The notes under the pieces were generated by a model, which saw only the letters and a list, made by a program, of their open reading frames with translations, made no database searches and was not told where the DNA came from. Both the position numbers and the translations under genes were made by a program. A stretch of DNA of 50,984 bases, from NCBI GenBank assembly GCA_017460515.1, contig JAFUAY010000041.1, forward strand, positions 1-50,984, given 5' to 3'. Shown here one piece after another: positions 1 to 8,097 of the stretch. This DNA comes from Prevotella sp. GTDB taxonomy: Bacteria; Bacteroidota; Bacteroidia; Bacteroidales; Bacteroidaceae. Within the stretch, counting starts at the first letter, position 1. Every line of letters begins with the position of its first letter.

Positions 1-69
1 ATGTTAACGCACTCTACTACGGGTTTCATATATATCTTTTTCATTGTTCTTTCGTTTTATTGGGGTTGC

Positions 70-2448
70 TTACTTCACAAATAATTTTTTACCGTTCTTG
101 ATAACGATACCCTTATGACTAGCATTTACACGCTGACCATTTAGATTGTAAACTGCTCCCTCGCCTTCGGAGAGGGCTGGGGTGAGGCTTATTCCAGTTG
201 TTTCCTCATCATCGAATACAATTGACAGACGAGCACCTGAGCCAGTAGCAGGTAGATAAGCCTTACCCTTACCAACATGAGTACCAGAAGAATTTGCCAA
301 ATAGAATCCCTGTACGCCAGCGACAGTACCCAGTACATAGCCTTCGGTTACTGTCTTGTAATCCTCGCCTGAATCACAGTTTGCAGCAGTCACAGCAATG
401 AACTCATTGGTTACTGCAGATGCAGAAGCTGCTACAGGAACATTCGTTGTGGCACCATTTTTCTCTGTATTTCTAATCAGCAGACCAGTATTAGCAGGAA
501 CGGCACCCGTTACCTTTGACATCGTTACAGATTTACCATCGTTCTTTACTACAGCCGTATATGCAGAGATAGCAGTTACATCAGTGAAGTCAAGAGCATA
601 ATCACTGTTAAAGGTCGCGTATTCCTTGTCTAAGGGAATAGTAATGGGAATTATTCCAGAGGGCGCTGCCCATGTCGTGTTTACATCTGTTGCAGAATAG
701 CTGATGCTACTCAACGTAGCGTTCTTGCCATATAGATAGATACTTACATTAGCAGAGAGTCCCCCCTTGCTATAGTTCACATAATAGACATCATTGCCTT
801 TGGTCATTGTACCAATAATATATAGTGTTCCACCTGTATAAGAAACAGTGAAGTCACAGTCTGCATCTTGGGCATCAGAAAGGAAAGTATCCCAATCTAA
901 TACAGCAGAAGTAATGCCACCATCAGCTGAGAAAACGTATGGATAAGTGAAGTTCCCATTATCAGCAGCTACATTATCCCACCAGTCTGAACGAACTTCG
1001 CCAACCTTGTTACCAGCATTATAAACATTCATCTTCCAGTTTTCATCATTTGCTGCCCCCGAGCCTGCGTTATGGAAAGTCAAACGGTTAGCCGTACCTG
1101 ACGAAAGAGTAAAGGTTGTGTTGGGATATTGGTCAATACCATAAAATATATTGTTACCTTTATTTGCTTTTCTTTGAAATCTTAGTTCTATGTTACCATC
1201 AGCATTAGCAGAATAGGCATAATGTCCATTAAAGGAGTACTTCTCTACATAAGTTGCATTAACAGTGGCCAGTGCACTTTCGTCTATTCTAATTACAACG
1301 ATATCGCCTTTCTTTAAATCCTTAATTAGCATCCAACTATTAGCGGAGGAAGCTCCATTGTTTAACCATGTATTATTACCGCGCAAAGTCCATCCATTAT
1401 TTTGGAAATAAATATTGCTACCCCATTGATTTCCATCTACCATCATAGGATAATAAGTGGTTATGGTACCTCCATCTGTGGCGTTCTCTGTGTCAATGCC
1501 ACCCGTTGTGAATGCTTGGTAGTTAATTGTTCGCACCTGTGGTAAACTGCTCACAAAGGCTATTTCTTTAGATGATGTTGTAGAGTTAGCATATCCTGTT
1601 GCTGTTGCATAGGCATAAACCATATTGGTTGCCGAAACTGTTATAGGCTCTGTATACTCAGCAAAATCTCCCGTATCACCTATACGATAATATATAGTGG
1701 CTGTTGGCGTACCCAATACTGATTGTGGAGCAGTAATACTTACAGTGGTTCCCGCGGTACGACTGAGAACAGGACTATTCAAAACGATTGTTGTGCCAGC
1801 CTCTACTGCCAGTTCTGTAACAGTAGATTCTCCACCCTTTGAACTGATAGTAATCGCCTTAATAGTGCATGATTCCGACACAGAGATTTCACCGCCTTCA
1901 ACCTCTGTACTCGATGAAGTGGGTGCGTTACCATTAGTAGTATAATAGGTTGTTACTGTAGCTTCCCCGTCAGTAGACGTACCATTGGTGACCGTTACGA
2001 TTCGACTATTTCCATTTGTACCTGTAAGTTCCAATGTAGGAGCTGTTACTATTTCCTCATTACTCTCATAAGATATAACTACTTTCCTGAATCCCGACCA
2101 TGTGCCATGATAAAAATCCACATCACCTGCTGTTGTGACAGTATACGTCTCATTTGAGACAACAGCATCGTCAACTGCGACAGCCTCATCGGATGAGTTC
2201 TTTAAGTTTGAGGATTTAAAAGAAATAGTTCCATCGTAAGTAATTGTAATAGTAGCATCTTTAGGGAGATTAAGGATTGACATATATCCTGTTACTGCCG
2301 TGCCACCCAATGTTGCTCTATTTCCACTTTTGTCACTGTTATAGTACAATACTTGCTTTGAAGCGCGCCCTGTTCCTGGATTGCTCATTGCAACTCGGTT
2401 GTTAAGTTCTAGAGTGGCGCTTGCATTACCAACAGGATTAGTTATCAC
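70..2448 (-). CDS. Secreted/surface protein, main body (frameshifted from its signal peptide)
   Basis: This is the bulk of a large secreted protein of unknown function, 792 residues from a GTG codon. Residues about 135-225 and 230-305 look like two chitobiase/hexosaminidase C-terminal-type Ig-like repeats (threonine-rich, with a YYTTNG-type motif). The middle is rich in Asn, Gly and aromatic residues, as in adhesin or carbohydrate-binding regions. The last 25 residues (VYNLNGQRV, then KGIVIKNGKKLFVK) resemble the short C-terminal tail common on Prevotella surface proteins, possibly a type IX secretion signal; that role is inferred. The protein has no signal peptide of its own. The matching one is encoded just upstream in another frame, so the real gene probably runs 2681 to 70 with a frameshift near 2450-2490. 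Residues before the tail (LTPALSEGEG) come from a REP-like DNA repeat at 150-187. Confidence 0.75.
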   Translation of the reverse strand: MITNPVGNASATLELNNRVAMSNPGTGRASKQVLYYNSDKSGNRATLGGTAVTGYMSILNLPKDATITITYDGTISFKSSNLKNSSDEAVAVDDAVVSNETYTVTTAGDVDFYHGTWSGFRKVVISYESNEEIVTAPTLELTGTNGNSRIVTVTNGTSTDGEATVTTYYTTNGNAPTSSSTEVEGGEISVSESCTIKAITISSKGGESTVTELAVEAGTTIVLNSPVLSRTAGTTVSITAPQSVLGTPTATIYYRIGDTGDFAEYTEPITVSATNMVYAYATATGYANSTTSSKEIAFVSSLPQVRTINYQAFTTGGIDTENATDGGTITTYYPMMVDGNQWGSNIYFQNNGWTLRGNNTWLNNGASSANSWMLIKDLKKGDIVVIRIDESALATVNATYVEKYSFNGHYAYSANADGNIELRFQRKANKGNNIFYGIDQYPNTTFTLSSGTANRLTFHNAGSGAANDENWKMNVYNAGNKVGEVRSDWWDNVAADNGNFTYPYVFSADGGITSAVLDWDTFLSDAQDADCDFTVSYTGGTLYIIGTMTKGNDVYYVNYSKGGLSANVSIYLYGKNATLSSISYSATDVNTTWAAPSGIIPITIPLDKEYATFNSDYALDFTDVTAISAYTAVVKNDGKSVTMSKVTGAVPANTGLLIRNTEKNGATTNVPVAASASAVTNEFIAVTAANCDSGEDYKTVTEGYVLGTVAGVQGFYLANSSGTHVGKGKAYLPATGSGARLSIVFDDEETTGISLTPALSEGEGAVYNLNGQRVNASHKGIVIKNGKKLFVK

Positions 2449-2681
2449 ATAAACACTGTTTCCCCAATTATGTGGTGAGAATCCTCTGAAGCCTTTGCTA
2501 TTGTAGCTTCAGCTTTTGAATTCAAATTAGCAAGTCCCCATCCATTGAAATCGTAAGTCTCAGTAATTGTTGAGCCAGAGACAATTGTACCAGATGTATC
2601 CTCTCCCCACACATTCGCTCCCACGCCCAGCAATACTGCGACGAGGGCCATTCTCATTGAATTGAGTAGTTTTTGTTTCAT
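2445..2681 (-). CDS. Signal-peptide fragment of the frameshifted surface protein
   Basis: This is a 78-codon ORF whose first 26 residues are a clear signal peptide: Lys-rich start, a hydrophobic stretch (MALVAVLLGVGANVWG), then a probable cleavage site. The next residues (TYDFNGWGLANLNSK) look like the N-terminus of a mature exported protein. The ORF stops four bases into the following one. Reading the next frame upstream of the GTG at 2448 gives PHNWGNSVYVIT, which continues smoothly into the large ORF, so the two pieces are probably one gene split by a one- or two-base indel. It could be a sequencing error, a recent mutation or a phase-off state; the sequence alone does not decide. Confidence 0.7.
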   Translation of the reverse strand: MKQKLLNSMRMALVAVLLGVGANVWGEDTSGTIVSGSTITETYDFNGWGLANLNSKAEATIAKASEDSHHIIGETVFM

Positions 2682-2769
2682 TTTTGTTTTAAAATTAGTT
2701 TGTTAATTATTAGAGTAGATATCGTTCGTTATTGGTGTGGGGGGAGAAGGCTCGAAACGCATGGACACG

Positions 2770-2985
2770 AAAAAAGCGTAGACCCGCCATACTCTGACAC
2801 AGGCCTACCACAGCCCAATATAACTTATGGAGAAGTCTACGCACGTAGCGCATACTCCAACATGAGTTTGATATTGCTCATAAAATTCTCTTGGTCGAGG
2901 TGGTAGTTCGTGTCAGAGATTCGAGCAAAAAATATGTCGTGCTCTCGTGGCAATCGTCCATGCGGACAACTGCGTTCGTAAGAAC
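2770..2985 (-). ncRNA. Structured leader (or small RNA) upstream of the surface gene
   Basis: Transcription from the promoter at 2992-3022 would give about 300 nt of leader before the signal-peptide ORF. Within it, GTCTACGC/GCGTAGAC arms at 2776-2783 and 2835-2842 pair perfectly. Inside them CCATA (2787-2791) can pair with TATGG (2826-2830), and GGC (2802-2804) with GCC (2813-2815). On the minus strand the outer stem is followed at once by six T (2775-2770), so it can act as an intrinsic terminator. A short ORF (2837-2881) ends inside the first arm. The element could be an attenuator, or an independent small RNA of about 215 nt. I do not recognise it as a named RNA family. Confidence 0.45.
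2837..2881 (-). CDS. Possible leader peptide (14 codons)
   Basis: ATG at 2881 opens a 14-codon ORF (MSNIKLMLEYALRA) whose TAG stop at 2839-2837 lies within the 5' arm of the terminator-like hairpin. The same frame is open for many codons further upstream, without a clear ATG, so a longer product from a TTG near 2954 is conceivable. A stop codon placed in the stem is what a translation-dependent attenuator would look like. There is no direct evidence that it is translated. Confidence 0.25.
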   Translation of the reverse strand: MSNIKLMLEYALRA

Positions 2986-2991
2986 ACGGGA

Positions 2992-3022
2992 CAAAAGTAA
3001 GGAAAAAATCTTAATTGCCAAA
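2992..3022 (-). promoter_or_regulatory. Bacteroidota promoter for the surface-gene leader
   Basis: On the minus strand TTTG (3022-3019) is followed after 19 bases by TACTTTTG (2999-2992). This fits the Bacteroidota housekeeping consensus (TTTG, 19-21 bases, TAnnTTTG). Confidence 0.7.
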
Positions 3023-3069
3023 CATTTGTATCAAAAAAAATAGTGAAAAGGACATTTTTTCAGTGTGTA

Positions 3070-3179
3070 ACATCAGTTCCTCTAAAGGGAAACATCGTTT
3101 TCTCAATGAGAATACATCGTTTTCTCAACGAGAATACACTGTTTGCTCGCGGGGAGCACACCGTTTTCTCAATGTGATT
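3070..3179. repeat. Five tandem 22-bp units, each with an inner dyad
   Basis: Units start at 3070, 3092, 3114, 3136 and 3158 in exact 22-bp phase, with the form ACAYCGTTTTCTCAAYGAGAAT. The inner inverted repeat changes between units but mostly keeps pairing: TTCC/GGAA in unit 1, TTCTC/GAGAA in units 2 and 3, TGCTC/GAGCA in unit 4. Unit 5 is degenerate. There are no spacers. The array lies between the promoter at 2992-3022 (minus) and that of rpsO (plus). Confidence 0.75.
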
Positions 3180-3221
3180 CAGATTTTTCAGATTTTTCTT
3201 GGCAGTTTGAGGAAATATCAG

Positions 3222-3229
3222 TACCTTTG
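3222..3229 (+). promoter_or_regulatory. rpsO promoter (-7 box)
   Basis: TACCTTTG followed by C fits the Bacteroidota -7 element. TTGG at 3199-3202, 19 bases upstream, is a plausible weak -33 box. It implies a leader of about 115 nt before rpsO. Confidence 0.65.
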
Positions 3230-3350
3230 CACCCGCTTTTCGGAAAATCCGATGCATCTGACGATGTGAAGTCCCGCAGTGATTAGCAGGATGGGCATCA
3301 GAAAGATGTTATAGAGCACATTAAATCATTCTAATCACATTTTTAAAATT

Positions 3351-3620
3351 ATGTATCTCGATTCAGCTAAAAAAGCAGAGATTTTCGGCCAGTACGGCAA
3401 AGACACTAAGGACACTGGTTCTGCAGAGAGCCAGATTGCTCTGTTCACCTATCGTATCAAGCACCTCACTGAGCACTTGAAGGAGAACCACAAGGATCAC
3501 GTGACTGCTCGTTCACTGACCATGATGGTAGGTCGTCGTCGTAAGTTGCTGAAGTATCTTTACAACACTGACATCAATCGCTATCGTGCTATCGTAAAGG
3601 CTCTCGGCCTGCGTAAGTAA
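3351..3620 (+). CDS. rpsO: 30S ribosomal protein S15
   Basis: S15 binds the central domain of 16S rRNA early in small-subunit assembly. The 89-residue length is exactly that of the family. Typical features are present: the N-terminal segment ending in GSAESQIALFTYRIKHLTEHLKEN (given here as GSAESQIALFTYRI), the HKDHVTARSL segment, the basic VGRRRKLLKYL helix, and the YRAIVKALGLRK end. It is a single-gene unit: its own promoter lies about 120 bases upstream and a strong bidirectional terminator follows at 3645-3678. The leader can pair GTGATTAG (3279-3286) with CTAATCAC (3331-3338), which would suit the autogenous control known for rpsO in other phyla. That control is inference here. Confidence 0.98.
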   Translation: MYLDSAKKAEIFGQYGKDTKDTGSAESQIALFTYRIKHLTEHLKENHKDHVTARSLTMMVGRRRKLLKYLYNTDINRYRAIVKALGLRK

Positions 3621-3644
3621 TCGCGAGCGAAACGTAATTAAACC

Positions 3645-3678
3645 AAGAGGCTGTGTCATCACGACACAGCCTCTTTTT
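3645..3678. terminator. Bidirectional terminator between rpsO and folK
   Basis: AAGAGGCTGTGTC pairs with GACACAGCCTCTT across a five-base loop, followed by a T-run on the plus strand and preceded by AA on the other. It serves the convergent rpsO and folK ends. Confidence 0.9.
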
Positions 3679-4090
3679 ATTGTAGGATTTCCAGGAGGGG
3701 CTGCCAAACGAAGGGGCGCTGAAGGATGAGGGGATGAGGGATGCGCAGGTCGGGAGCACAGACGGTGAGATGGTCGTAGAGCAGGATATCGATGTCGATG
3801 GTGCGGTCGTGATAGATGCCATCGACTGACTTACGGGTGCGCCCCAGTGAGCGCTCTATCTGTTGAGTCGTCCAAAGCAATGCCCTTGGCGACAGTTCCG
3901 TCTCACAACAGACGACGGCATTCAGAAAACGATTGTCGGAACAGAAGCCCCAGGGCTCTGATTCAAGAAAAGCCGACTGGCGCACAATGGGGCCAATCAG
4001 CTTTTCTATCTCTTGACAAGCGCTGAGCAGAATCTGGTGGCGGTCACCCAGGTTGGAGCCCAAGCCTAAATAGACGATATGATCAGTCAT
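3677..4090 (-). CDS. folK: 6-hydroxymethyl-7,8-dihydropterin pyrophosphokinase
   Basis: FolK transfers pyrophosphate from ATP to 6-hydroxymethyl-7,8-dihydropterin, the step before dihydropteroate synthase in folate synthesis. At 137 residues it is the compact single-domain form. Visible motifs are the N-terminal [11 protein letters not shown] strand-turn (residues 7-17), FLNAVV in the middle, the metal/ATP-binding [11 protein letters not shown] segment (about 94-104), and [18 protein letters not shown] at the end (PHP...R substrate contacts). It overlaps the end of queA by eight bases and is the last gene of the ftsX-DUF3098-uppP-truB-queA-folK operon. Confidence 0.96.
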   Translation of the reverse strand: MTDHIVYLGLGSNLGDRHQILLSACQEIEKLIGPIVRQSAFLESEPWGFCSDNRFLNAVVCCETELSPRALLWTTQQIERSLGRTRKSVDGIYHDRTIDIDILLYDHLTVCAPDLRIPHPLILQRPFVWQPLLEILQ

Positions 4091-5225
4091 CGAGTATCAG
4101 CATTGCGTCGCCATAGCAACCGAAGCCATAGCCATGCTTGACAGCCTGTTGGTAGGCCTCGAATACGAGGTCGTAGCCACCGAAGGCGGCTGTAGCCATC
4201 ATCATCGTAGACTCCGGGTGATAGAAGTTGGCAATCATTGAGTCAGCAAGTCCGAACTCATAAGGCGGGAAGAGGAACTTATTGGTCCAGCCGTCGTATT
4301 CCTTCAGCATGCCGTCAGTGCCCACAGCAGTCTCGGTAGCACGGGCTACGCTGACGCCCACGGCACAGATATGATGTCCGGCAGCCTTGGCCTCGTTGAC
4401 CACGTTGCAGCAGTCAGGACCAATCATCATCTGCTCAGAGTTCATCTTATGCTTCGTCAGGTCTTCCACCTCGATGGGGTCGAAAGAGCCCAGGCTGCAG
4501 TGAACGGTGAGGAAGGCGAAGTTGAAGCCACGAATCTCCATCATCTTCATCAGTTGCTTGCTGAAGTGAAGACCAGTGGAGGGAGCCGTCACAGCACCTT
4601 CGTTCTTGGCATAGACTGTCTGGAAGTTCTCCGTGTCTTCAGGTTCGCACTTACGGTTGTCTACGATATAGCGTGGCAGTGGTGCCTCGCCCAGGGCATA
4701 GAGCTCGCGCTTGAACTCATCATGATCGCAGTCATAGAGGAAACGGAGCGTACGTCCGCGCGAAGTGGTGTTGTCGATGACCTCAGCCACCATCGGGCCG
4801 TCGCCATCGAAGAACAGTTTGTTGCCGATACGTATCTTGCGGGCAGGCTCTACGAGCACATCCCAGAGGCGCAGTTCCTCGTTCAGCTCGCGCAACAGGA
4901 ACACCTCGATCTTGGCATCGGTCTTCTCCTTCGTACCATACAGACGGGCGGGGAACACCTTAGTATCGTTGAACACAAAAGCATCGCCTTCATCGAAATA
5001 GTTCAGTAGGTCACGGAAGGTGAGGAACTCTTCTGTATCGTTGCCCTCGTCATCTTTCTTGAACATATCGATCTTCTCGCTCTTACGGTGCAGCACCATC
5101 AGTCGGCACTGGTCACGGTTATAGATGCGATCCACTGTTCCGTCTTCGTTCTCGAAGGCGCGATGGGGGGGATAGAGCGCAACCTGCTCTTCAGGCAGTT
5201 TGAATTTGAATTGTGATAGCTTCAT
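4083..5225 (-). CDS. queA: S-adenosylmethionine:tRNA ribosyltransferase-isomerase
   Basis: QueA moves the ribosyl group of SAM onto preQ1 at tRNA position 34, making epoxyqueuosine. Family signatures are [15 protein letters not shown] near residue 85, the [15 protein letters not shown] strand, [15 protein letters not shown] (about 213-227), and the C-terminal [16 protein letters not shown]. At 380 residues it is longer than the roughly 340-356 of most homologues. The extra length sits in the N-terminal region (about residues 24-35 and 55-68, acidic and low complexity). It starts 24 bases after truB ends, in the same operon. Confidence 0.96.
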   Translation of the reverse strand: MKLSQFKFKLPEEQVALYPPHRAFENEDGTVDRIYNRDQCRLMVLHRKSEKIDMFKKDDEGNDTEEFLTFRDLLNYFDEGDAFVFNDTKVFPARLYGTKEKTDAKIEVFLLRELNEELRLWDVLVEPARKIRIGNKLFFDGDGPMVAEVIDNTTSRGRTLRFLYDCDHDEFKRELYALGEAPLPRYIVDNRKCEPEDTENFQTVYAKNEGAVTAPSTGLHFSKQLMKMMEIRGFNFAFLTVHCSLGSFDPIEVEDLTKHKMNSEQMMIGPDCCNVVNEAKAAGHHICAVGVSVARATETAVGTDGMLKEYDGWTNKFLFPPYEFGLADSMIANFYHPESTMMMATAAFGGYDLVFEAYQQAVKHGYGFGCYGDAMLILDD

Positions 5226-5249
5226 CCTATTATATCGTTTATTGTTTTT

Positions 5250-5951
5250 TTATTGTTCTATCTCTTGACGATCGAGCCACTCCTGAAAGCCATCGAGGGT
5301 GACACAATCTTCTATACGCACGTCGCCCACGCGTGTGCGACACAGGGCGGTGAGGAAAGCGCCACTGCCCAAAGCCTGTCCGATGTCGCGGGCCAGAGAG
5401 CGGATATAGGTGCCTTTGCCACAGCTGACGCGGATGCTCATCTGCATTCGCTCAGGGTCGAAGCTGGTCAGCTCAATCTCATCGATACGGATGGGCTTGG
5501 CTTTCAGCTCCACCTCATCGCCTTTTCGCGCCAGTTTATAGGCACGATGACCATCGACCATCACAGCTGAGAACAGGGGTGGCACCTGCAGCTGCTCGCC
5601 TTCGAACTGGCGCAGCGTCTGTTCTATCAGCTCACGGGTGATATGGCGCGTAGGGTAAGTCATGTCTACCGTATGCTCGCGATCAAAGCTGGCGGTGGTT
5701 GCCCCCAGTTGCAGCGTGGCGGTATACTCCTTCGACTGGTATTGGAGTGTCTCAATCTGCTTGGTAGCCTTGCCCGTACAGAGGATGAGCACGCCAGTGG
5801 CCAGTGGGTCGAGCGTTCCGGCATGTCCCGTCTTCAGTCGTTTCACGCCCAATCGTCTGGACAATCGGGTGCGAACGTAGGCCAAGGCCCCGAACGACGA
5901 CATGCGATAGGGCTTGTTGATGTAGATAAAAGCACCTTTCTGGAAGTTCAT
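5250..5951 (-). CDS. truB: tRNA pseudouridine(55) synthase
   Basis: TruB converts U55 in the T-loop of tRNAs to pseudouridine. The catalytic motif GHAGTLDPLATGVL is present, with the nucleophile Asp at residue 48. INKPYRMSSF (residues 11-20) is the usual N-terminal motif, and VSCGKGTYIRSLARDIG (about 184-200) is the conserved C-terminal motif. The 233-residue length is typical of forms with a short or no PUA tail. The gene begins directly after the uppP stop codon, with no spacer, so the two are almost certainly co-transcribed. Confidence 0.97.
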   Translation of the reverse strand: MNFQKGAFIYINKPYRMSSFGALAYVRTRLSRRLGVKRLKTGHAGTLDPLATGVLILCTGKATKQIETLQYQSKEYTATLQLGATTASFDREHTVDMTYPTRHITRELIEQTLRQFEGEQLQVPPLFSAVMVDGHRAYKLARKGDEVELKAKPIRIDEIELTSFDPERMQMSIRVSCGKGTYIRSLARDIGQALGSGAFLTALCRTRVGDVRIEDCVTLDGFQEWLDRQEIEQ

Positions 5952-6809
5952 TTAGTCAACCATTGCGAGTGAATGCCCTGTCAGCAGCAGGAGGATAATG
6001 ATGCTGCCAACAATGATACGGTAGATACCGAAGGCCTTGAAACCATACTTGGTCAGGAAAGCCACGAACCACTTCATAGCCAGCAGGGCCACGATGAAGG
6101 CCACCACACAGCCCAACACAAGCATCGTGATATTGTGGGTAGTTGCCCAGGCAGCATCTTCCTTCAGCAGATCGAGCAGGTCGAGCAGCGTTGCACCAGC
6201 CATTGTGGGCACAGCCAGGAAGAACGAGAACTCAGCAGCACGCTTACGAGTGAGGCCCTGCGTCATACCGCCAACGATGGTAGCCATAGAGCGCGACACA
6301 CCAGGAATCACGGAGATACACTGATACAGACCAATGTTGAAAGCGCGCTTCTCGTTGAGTTTGTTATCATCACTGCCCTTATTGAACAGTTTGTCGCAAT
6401 AGAGCATGAACACGCCACCCACTACCAGCATCACTGCCACTACCTCTACGCTGTCGAGGAGCCAGTCGAGCAAGCCCGACTTCTTGGCTGCCAAGCCAAT
6501 GATGACAGCAGGCAGGACGCCCACAATGAGCAGCCAGTAGAAATAGAAACGGTGTTTCAGCCGCTGGAAGGCAGAGCTGCCTGCAGGTGCGGGGGAATTG
6601 TCGAACTGGAAGAAACACTTCCAATAGAGGCAAACCACGGAGAGGATGGCACCAAACTGAATGATAAAGGTAAAGGCATGCACGAAGGGATCACCCTGTG
6701 GAATGCCTAACAAGTTCTGCGTAATAATCATGTGGCCTGTCGATGAAACGGGCAAAAACTCGGTAAGGCCCTCCACGATGGCAATGATGACAGTTTCAAT
6801 CCAAGTCAT
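5952..6809 (-). CDS. uppP: Undecaprenyl-diphosphatase (BacA family)
   Basis: This integral membrane enzyme removes a phosphate from undecaprenyl pyrophosphate to regenerate the lipid carrier for peptidoglycan and other envelope glycans. The family signature EGLTEFLPVSSTGH lies at residues 13-26. The second active-site motif PGVSRSMATIVGG is near residue 170. Several hydrophobic helices and the 285-residue length match the family. Its start overlaps the DUF3098 stop by four bases (ATGA). With ftsX upstream, the cluster groups cell-envelope growth functions. Confidence 0.97.
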   Translation of the reverse strand: MTWIETVIIAIVEGLTEFLPVSSTGHMIITQNLLGIPQGDPFVHAFTFIIQFGAILSVVCLYWKCFFQFDNSPAPAGSSAFQRLKHRFYFYWLLIVGVLPAVIIGLAAKKSGLLDWLLDSVEVVAVMLVVGGVFMLYCDKLFNKGSDDNKLNEKRAFNIGLYQCISVIPGVSRSMATIVGGMTQGLTRKRAAEFSFFLAVPTMAGATLLDLLDLLKEDAAWATTHNITMLVLGCVVAFIVALLAMKWFVAFLTKYGFKAFGIYRIIVGSIIILLLLTGHSLAMVD

Positions 6810-7048
6810 ACCTCAGTAGTCTCCTTGTCTTTAGGTTTAAACACTACGGCGTAGATCATCGAGACGAAGCCTATGAGACACACGATGGGAGCCACCTTCG
6901 TGCGACGAACGCTGAAGATGTCAGGGTTGTAGGCCTCATCGGTAGAACCGTCGCCGCCCATCAGGATAAACCCGATAATCACCACTGCCATTCCAACGGC
7001 CAGCAGGATAAAGTTCATTCTTCCGAATGCAAAATCTCTTTTGTCCAT
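6806..7048 (-). CDS. DUF3098 family small membrane protein
   Basis: An 80-residue protein with two predicted transmembrane helices (about residues 12-30 and 53-69) joined by a charged loop (GGDGSTDEAYNPDIFSVRR). The pattern, including an FAFGRMNF-type N-terminus and IFSxRRTKVAP in the loop, is that of the Bacteroidota-restricted DUF3098 family. It sits between ftsX and uppP, the usual position of this family, which suggests a link to FtsX or to the envelope. No function is established from the sequence. Confidence 0.88.
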   Translation of the reverse strand: MDKRDFAFGRMNFILLAVGMAVVIIGFILMGGDGSTDEAYNPDIFSVRRTKVAPIVCLIGFVSMIYAVVFKPKDKETTEV

Positions 7049-7074
7049 ATATTTAATATTGTTTTTTCAGTTGC

Positions 7075-7959
7075 TTAAATCTTGTACAACTCACCTGCCG
7101 TCATGCGCAGGAACTTGTTCACTGACAATAAGGTGCAGAACAGGGTGATCAGGAATCCGAACGTCAGTACTGCACAGCCCGTAATTACCATCTCATTGAC
7201 GCCCAACACCTCAGTGGCTCCTGGCTGGTATTCATACAGTCCATAAATCAGAACACCCAGCACGCCACAGGCCAGCAGCGAGGCCACGAAGCCTATCGAC
7301 AGGGCGCGCTTCAGGAATGGCTTGCGGATAAAGCCCCAGGAAGCACCCACCAACTTCATGGTGTGGATAGAGAAGCGACGGGAATAGACGTCGAGTCGGA
7401 CGGAGTTGGAGATGAGGGCATAGCTGACAATGAGGAGCAATACCGCCAAGACCAACAGCAGGAGTGAGGCCCGCTGCAGGTTGTAGTTCACGCGTTCAGT
7501 CAGGTCTTCCTGATATGCCACGTCAGTGACTTGCCGTCTGTAGGTCTTCTTCAGCTGTCGCACGATGCGTTTCAGCGAGTCGGCATTGGCATACTCAGCG
7601 TTCATATTCATCTCAAGCGTAGCCACGAAGGGGTTCACGCCCAGAAATTCCGACGGATCGCTACCCATAGCCTCCGTCTGTTCCTTCAGAGCCTGTTCCT
7701 TACTGATATAGGTAACGCGCTTGGCATAGGGCTTCTGCTGTAGTTTCTTACCCAACGTCTTACCTTCCTGCACCGTTACGCTGTCGCCAAGCATGACAGT
7801 CACGGTGAGGTTCTCACGCACATAGTCAGAAAGGTTACGGGTGGTGAGTACTGAAAGTACTACAAGTCCCAACAGAATGAGCACCATCGTGGTGCTGATG
7901 CACAACGTTACGGCCTGCATTCCTTGACGGCGCCGGGTCGGTTTATACTTTTTTCCCAT
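7075..7959 (-). CDS. ftsX: Cell division protein FtsX
   Basis: FtsX is the membrane half of the FtsEX complex, which activates peptidoglycan hydrolases during division. The 294 residues show a cytoplasmic basic N-terminus (GKKYKPTRRR), a first transmembrane helix (about 20-43), an extracytoplasmic domain (45-165), and three further helices, the arrangement of the family. SNSVRLDVYSRRFSIHTMKLVGAS is the conserved cytoplasmic loop (partly quoted: IHTMKLVGAS). It is the first gene of its operon. No ftsE is adjacent, which is common in this phylum. Confidence 0.95.
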   Translation of the reverse strand: MGKKYKPTRRRQGMQAVTLCISTTMVLILLGLVVLSVLTTRNLSDYVRENLTVTVMLGDSVTVQEGKTLGKKLQQKPYAKRVTYISKEQALKEQTEAMGSDPSEFLGVNPFVATLEMNMNAEYANADSLKRIVRQLKKTYRRQVTDVAYQEDLTERVNYNLQRASLLLLVLAVLLLIVSYALISNSVRLDVYSRRFSIHTMKLVGASWGFIRKPFLKRALSIGFVASLLACGVLGVLIYGLYEYQPGATEVLGVNEMVITGCAVLTFGFLITLFCTLLSVNKFLRMTAGELYKI

Positions 7960-7992
7960 TAGCTAATTGGACAAATTACTCCAAAATCGGTG

Positions 7993-8000
7993 CAAAGGTA
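7993..8000 (-). promoter_or_regulatory. Promoter of the ftsX operon (-7 box)
   Basis: TACCTTTGC on the minus strand, about 35 bases before the ftsX start. No good -33 box is visible at the expected distance. Confidence 0.55.
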
Positions 8001-8097
8001 GTAAAAAGTTAAGAGTAAATATAAAGAAGTACGCAGTAAATTATAGGTGTTTAACTTTTTTTGTGTACCACTGAGGCAAAGTATCGAAAGTAGTTCG

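Noticed and set aside
3070-3179. 22-bp array as a CRISPR
   Set aside because: Units are directly adjacent, with no spacers, and no cas genes are present.
3015-3269. ORFs on both strands over the 22-bp array (84 and 65 codons)
   Set aside because: They only translate the repeats and run over the rpsO promoter; composition does not look like protein.
4371-5009. Long plus-strand ORF opposite queA
   Set aside because: It is a shadow of queA codon structure, with no promoter or recognisable domain.
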